A program made the translations under genes and the position numbers. The notes below the pieces were generated by a model that saw nothing but the letters and a program-made list of their open reading frames with translations, had not been told where the DNA came from and did no database searches. Shown here one piece after another: positions 4,076-7,147 of a DNA stretch of 7,147 nucleotides; the first letter of the stretch is position 1; each line of letters opens with the position of its first letter. Source of the stretch: Lachnospiraceae bacterium (GTDB taxonomy: Bacteria > Bacillota_A > Clostridia > Lachnospirales > Lachnospiraceae); assembly GCA_017958935.1 (NCBI GenBank), contig JAGDBR010000041.1, positions 1 to 7,147 on the forward strand, in the 5' to 3' direction.

Positions 4076-6970
4076 TCAGTCCTTCATCAGGTCGTTGATA
4101 TCCACGCCGTTTCCGGTATGCGGATGCGTCTTGTGGAATTCCTTCGTCGCCTTGTTGTATTCCTTGCGCGTCCGGCGCATTTCCTTCGCTTCCTCGGAGC
4201 CGCTGTTCAGGACGATCTTGAACGCGCGCGGGACCGCATAGGAGAGGAGGCCGCCGACCTTATCTTCGGCGCGGCGCATGTCGGAGCAGTCCGGATGGTC
4301 GCGGTGCAGATGGATCGCGTCGAATTCGCAGCGGGTCGTGCAGAGGCCGCAGCCGATGCACTTGTTCGGGTCGACGATGCTCGCACCGCAGCCTAGGCAG
4401 CGGGAGGTCTCGGTATGGACCTGCTCCTCGGTGAGCGTCAGACGGTTGTCGGCGAAGCTGTTCTTGTAATCGACCGCCGGGTCGACGGCCGGGACCTGGC
4501 GCTTCGCTTCGTCGTAGGAATCGACGGCGATGTTGTTCTTGTCGAGTTCCTTGAAGTAGCGGCGGTCTCTTGCGAGCGTCTGCGGAACGTTGTTGCGCGA
4601 GACGAAGCGGATCAGGGATTCGGCGGCCTCATGGCCCTGGCCGATCGCGTCGATCACGAACTTCGGACCGGTGAACACGTCGCCGCCGACGAAGACCGCC
4701 GGGTCGTTCGTCTGGTAGGTGAACGGATCGGCGACCGGGTAATTGCCGTGATGGAAAGTCACCTGCGTGCCTTCCAGCAGTTTTCCCCATTCGATCGCCT
4801 GGCCGATCGCGAAGATGATGTGGTCCGCCTTCACGGTGACCGTGTCGTTCTCATCGTACTTCGGCGAGAACTTGCCGGTCGCCTCGTCGATCGTCGACAG
4901 GCAGCGCTTCAGGACCAGGCCGTTCACGCGGCCGTTCTCGTCCACGAGGACTTCCTTCGGGCCCCAGCCGGCGTCGATCTTCACGTTTTCCTCTTCGGCT
5001 TCCGCGATCTCCTCCGGGGATGCCGGCATCGTCTCGCGGGACTCCAGGCAGTACATCGTGACGGTCCCGGCGCCCTTGCGGTGCGCGGTGCGGGCGCAGT
5101 CGATCGCGACGTTGCCGCCGCCGATCACGACGACGTCTCCGGACAGGTCTTTCGACGTATCGGACAGCGCTTTCTCCAGGAACTTGACAGCGATCTGGGT
5201 GCCCTCGGCCGTGTCGTTCGGAACGCCCGGAAGGCGGCCGCCCTGGCAGCCGATCGCGATGTAGAAGGCTTCATAGCCCTGTTTCTTCAGTTCTTCGATC
5301 GTGACGTCCTTGCCGACTTCCACGCCGCAGCGGATCTCGGCGCCGAGCGCGCGGATCACGTCGATCTCCGCGTCGATAACGTCTTTCTCAAGCTTGAACG
5401 ACGGGATGCCGTAGGTCATCATGCCGCCGGGCTTTGCGTTCTTCTCGAAGACGGTCGGCTGATAGCCGCGCTCGGCGAGGTAGTACGCGCAGGAAAGGCC
5501 CGCCGGGCCGGCGCCGATGATCGCGATCTTCTGATCCCACTCTCCGCTCACGCGGCCGGTCAGTTTCTTCGGGATATAGCGCGTTTCCGCATGAAGATCG
5601 CGCTCCGCAAGGAACTTCTTCACGTCGTCGATCGCGACCGGTTTGTCGATCGTGCCGCGCGTGCAGGCATCCTCGCAGCGCTTGTTGCAGACGCGGCCGC
5701 ACACGCCCGGGAAGGGATTGTCCCGTTTGATGAGGGCAAGAGCTTCCTGATATTTTCCTTCGGACGCCTTCTTGAGGTAGCCCTGGATGGAGATGTGCGC
5801 GGGGCAGGCCGTCTTGCAGGGCGCCGTTCCGGTCTCGTGACAGTTCAGGCGGTTGTTGTTGCGATAGTGGAGATCCCAGCGGTCCTCTCCCCAGGGGCGG
5901 TCGTCCGGCAGATCATGCCGGGGATAGCTGAATTCCTGGCCGCTGCGGTCGCAGAGCTTCTGGCCCAGCTTGGCAGCGCCTGCAGGACAGATATCGACGC
6001 ACTGGCCGCAGGCCACGCATTTTTCCTTATCCACATGCGCGGTATAAGCCGAGCGGGAAAGATTCGGCGTGTTGAACATCTGCGAAGTGCGCAGTGCCTT
6101 GCAGGTGTTGATCTGGCAGTTGCAGATGACGAAGATTTTGTTCGGTCCGTCCATGTTTGAAACCTGATGGACGAAGCCCTGTTCCTCCGCTCGCTTCAGG
6201 ATATGCTCCGCTTCCTCGCGAGTGATCCAGCGGCCCTTGCCGGTTTCGACAAGATAGTCCGTGAGGTCGCCCATCCCGACACACCAGTCCTCCACATTGT
6301 CACCGCAGCCTTCGCCCAGATACTCCGTGCTCTGGCGGCAGACGCAGGGCATCGCGGCGAACTTCCCGTCGTACTTGTCCAGCCAGTGGCTGATCATCTC
6401 GTAGGGAACCGCGCCCTCGTTGCGGCGGACTTCCTTTTCAACGGGGATCACATGCATCCCGATCCCCGCACCGCCGGGAGGCACCATCTTTGCCATCGGC
6501 AGCAGCGGCAGGACGGTGTCCCGGTCAAAGAAATACGCCCGCTCGGGCTCGCGCTCAAGCCTGTCGCGGTGGATACTGGACCATTCTCCACTGCCTACCA
6601 CAAAGGGCGGGATGGCATAGGTTTTCTCACCCTCTTCCATCCAGTATTCCAACACGCCGGCATGGCAGGCCTTCATGAGAATGCGCTCTGCCTCGATTTG
6701 CGGGATCTTCGCCATCTTTGCCACCTGCTCGAGCGTATAGTGCTTGCGCACCTTCATTTTCAGCAACAGGTCAGCGACTTCGTCGTCCGCCATCACGGTT
6801 AGCCCGTAATACTCCGGGTCGTCGGGCTTAATGTTCAGGACGATGCGGTCCGTGATCTTATGTCCCAGCTTCAGAATATTCTCTCTGGGATTCTCCGGTG
6901 TCGTTACATGGGATGGCCGGAGATTTTTAAAGGCTTCCAGCTCTTCTTTGGTCGTTTTCTGAAATGGCAT
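4076..6970 (-). CDS. Large iron-sulfur FAD/NAD(P)-dependent oxidoreductase (GltD/NfnB-like core with extra Fe-S domains)
   Basis: This 964-aa cytoplasmic protein has a mosaic layout. Residues about 60-112 look like a helix-turn-helix/winged-helix unit. Residues 205-295 form a cysteine-rich domain (PCVCRQ 208-213, C222, C230, then ICNCQINTC 282-290). A 4Fe-4S ferredoxin motif follows (C318, C321, C324, C328). Residues 377-440 are the GltD-type two-cluster domain (C377, C385, C389 and C424, C428, C432, C436). The FAD Rossmann motif is IGAGPAG (485-491) and the pyridine nucleotide motif is IGGGNVAID (616-624). The FAD-side closing motif VGGDVFTGP is at 761-769. A C-terminal ferredoxin segment has C858, C861, C871, C874, C877 and C881, then a basic tail. 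The core is homologous to glutamate synthase small subunit and NfnB, which move electrons between NAD(P)H, FAD and iron-sulfur clusters. Glutamate synthase or stand-alone NfnB is about half this length, so this is a larger member. The neighbouring hydrogenase-like fragment and hypA suggest an electron-transfer partner role in hydrogen or ferredoxin metabolism (inference). The ATG at 6970 follows AGGG by 5 nt. The substrate partner is unknown. Confidence 0.88.
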   Translation of the reverse strand: MPFQKTTKEELEAFKNLRPSHVTTPENPRENILKLGHKITDRIVLNIKPDDPEYYGLTVMADDEVADLLLKMKVRKHYTLEQVAKMAKIPQIEAERILMKACHAGVLEYWMEEGEKTYAIPPFVVGSGEWSSIHRDRLEREPERAYFFDRDTVLPLLPMAKMVPPGGAGIGMHVIPVEKEVRRNEGAVPYEMISHWLDKYDGKFAAMPCVCRQSTEYLGEGCGDNVEDWCVGMGDLTDYLVETGKGRWITREEAEHILKRAEEQGFVHQVSNMDGPNKIFVICNCQINTCKALRTSQMFNTPNLSRSAYTAHVDKEKCVACGQCVDICPAGAAKLGQKLCDRSGQEFSYPRHDLPDDRPWGEDRWDLHYRNNNRLNCHETGTAPCKTACPAHISIQGYLKKASEGKYQEALALIKRDNPFPGVCGRVCNKRCEDACTRGTIDKPVAIDDVKKFLAERDLHAETRYIPKKLTGRVSGEWDQKIAIIGAGPAGLSCAYYLAERGYQPTVFEKNAKPGGMMTYGIPSFKLEKDVIDAEIDVIRALGAEIRCGVEVGKDVTIEELKKQGYEAFYIAIGCQGGRLPGVPNDTAEGTQIAVKFLEKALSDTSKDLSGDVVVIGGGNVAIDCARTAHRKGAGTVTMYCLESRETMPASPEEIAEAEEENVKIDAGWGPKEVLVDENGRVNGLVLKRCLSTIDEATGKFSPKYDENDTVTVKADHIIFAIGQAIEWGKLLEGTQVTFHHGNYPVADPFTYQTNDPAVFVGGDVFTGPKFVIDAIGQGHEAAESLIRFVSRNNVPQTLARDRRYFKELDKNNIAVDSYDEAKRQVPAVDPAVDYKNSFADNRLTLTEEQVHTETSRCLGCGASIVDPNKCIGCGLCTTRCEFDAIHLHRDHPDCSDMRRAEDKVGGLLSYAVPRAFKIVLNSGSEEAKEMRRTRKEYNKATKEFHKTHPHTGNGVDINDLMKD

Positions 6971-6975
6971 CTTTT

Positions 6976-6979
6976 CCCT
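6976..6979 (-). promoter_or_regulatory. Weak ribosome binding site of the oxidoreductase
   Basis: The minus strand reads TAGGGAAAAG before ATG, giving an AGGG core 5 nt from the start. It sits in the 29-bp gap after the upstream stop codon. It supports the start at 6970, although it is weaker than the sites of hypA and the kinase. Confidence 0.6.
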
Positions 6980-6999
6980 ACTGTTTTTTGTCCTGGTCT

Positions 7000-7146
7000 T
7001 CAGGCGATGACGCGCACGACGTCAAAGGCCTGGCCATCGGTCAGCACCGCACGGGCTTGGCCGAGGTTATGGCAGATCACGCAGCGAAGGCCGTCGACTT
7101 CAAAGGTTTCCGCTTCCTTATCCATGCTCCAGTCCACGTCCTCCAG
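7000..7146 (-). CDS. C-terminal end of a protein resembling the [FeFe]-hydrogenase large-subunit domain (5' end outside window)
   Basis: Forty-eight codons are open from the right edge to TGA at 7000-7002; the other two minus-strand frames contain stop codons. The visible stretch VDGLRCVICHNLGQARAVL (starting 17 codons into the visible part), followed by an FDVVRVIA end, resembles the region before the last H-cluster motif of [FeFe] hydrogenases, where a V-x-H-G-L-x-x-A-x-x-L pattern leads to a VEVMAC segment. In those enzymes a cysteine motif (CPGGC or CRRGC) follows directly; here the reading frame stops exactly at the position of the first of those cysteines. Either this is a hydrogenase-like protein that has lost H-cluster binding, or a truncated gene, or the similarity is chance over a short stretch. 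The gene is 29 bp upstream of the oxidoreductase on the same strand and so probably leads into that operon. The assignment rests on pattern recall only. Confidence 0.5.
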   Translation of the reverse strand: MEDVDWSMDKEAETFEVDGLRCVICHNLGQARAVLTDGQAFDVVRVIA

Positions 7147-7147
7147 C

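Noticed and set aside
4415..6160. A 581-codon + strand open frame antisense to the oxidoreductase
   Set aside because: It lies wholly within the minus-strand gene with clear family motifs, has a composition rich in Arg, Asp, Val and Ala typical of antisense frames in high-GC DNA, and shows no recognisable domain or ribosome binding site.
6940..7002. TGA at 7000-7002 as a selenocysteine codon
   Set aside because: Read-through would add only about 28 basic residues overlapping the next gene, these do not resemble a hydrogenase end, and I see no stable hairpin just after the TGA that could serve as a bacterial SECIS.

Overview
The window looks like part of the chromosome of an anaerobic Bacillota (Firmicutes), probably a gut-type fermenter, with high GC (about 60-65% in the stretches I counted). 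The reasons are strong AGGAGG-type ribosome binding sites, one TTG start, a short clostridial-type SerA, a MATE transporter fused to an RsbW/SpoIIAB-like ATPase, and a large oxygen-sensitive iron-sulfur flavoprotein next to a hydrogenase accessory gene. I cannot name a genus.

Layout. On the + strand, 1-759 is the 3' two thirds of serA (3-phosphoglycerate dehydrogenase with a C-terminal ACT domain). A strong intrinsic terminator follows at 780-810. From 823 to 2568 there is one ORF encoding a 12-helix MATE-type transporter with a cytoplasmic GHKL/HATPase domain at its C-terminus. A 38-bp gap (2569-2606) with no obvious terminator separates it from a convergent minus-strand gene set. Reading that set in its own direction, from the right edge leftwards, it contains: the last 48 codons of a protein resembling the end of an [FeFe]-hydrogenase catalytic domain (7000-7146); a 964-aa iron-sulfur/FAD/NAD(P) oxidoreductase (4076-6970); hypA (3707-4051, TTG start); and a PfkB-family sugar kinase of the 2-keto-3-deoxygluconate kinase type (2607-3695). 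Gaps between these are 29, 24 and 11 bp, so they are very probably one operon. No stretch over 300 bp lacks a gene. I saw no tRNA, rRNA, CRISPR array, insertion sequence or long repeat.

How the genes may work together. The minus-strand operon reads as a redox module. The oxidoreductase has a GltD/NfnB-like core that would pass electrons between a pyridine nucleotide (probably NAD(H), from its binding-loop residues) and several 4Fe-4S clusters, with extra cluster-binding domains at both ends. The hydrogenase-like fragment upstream and hypA downstream point to hydrogen metabolism, but the fragment ends just where the last H-cluster cysteine motif of a normal [FeFe] hydrogenase should be. HypA belongs to [NiFe] rather than [FeFe] enzyme maturation. 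The sugar kinase, translationally close to hypA, suggests a link to sugar-acid catabolism. The two least ordinary items are the MATE-HATPase fusion and this mixed hydrogenase-like/oxidoreductase/hypA/kinase operon.
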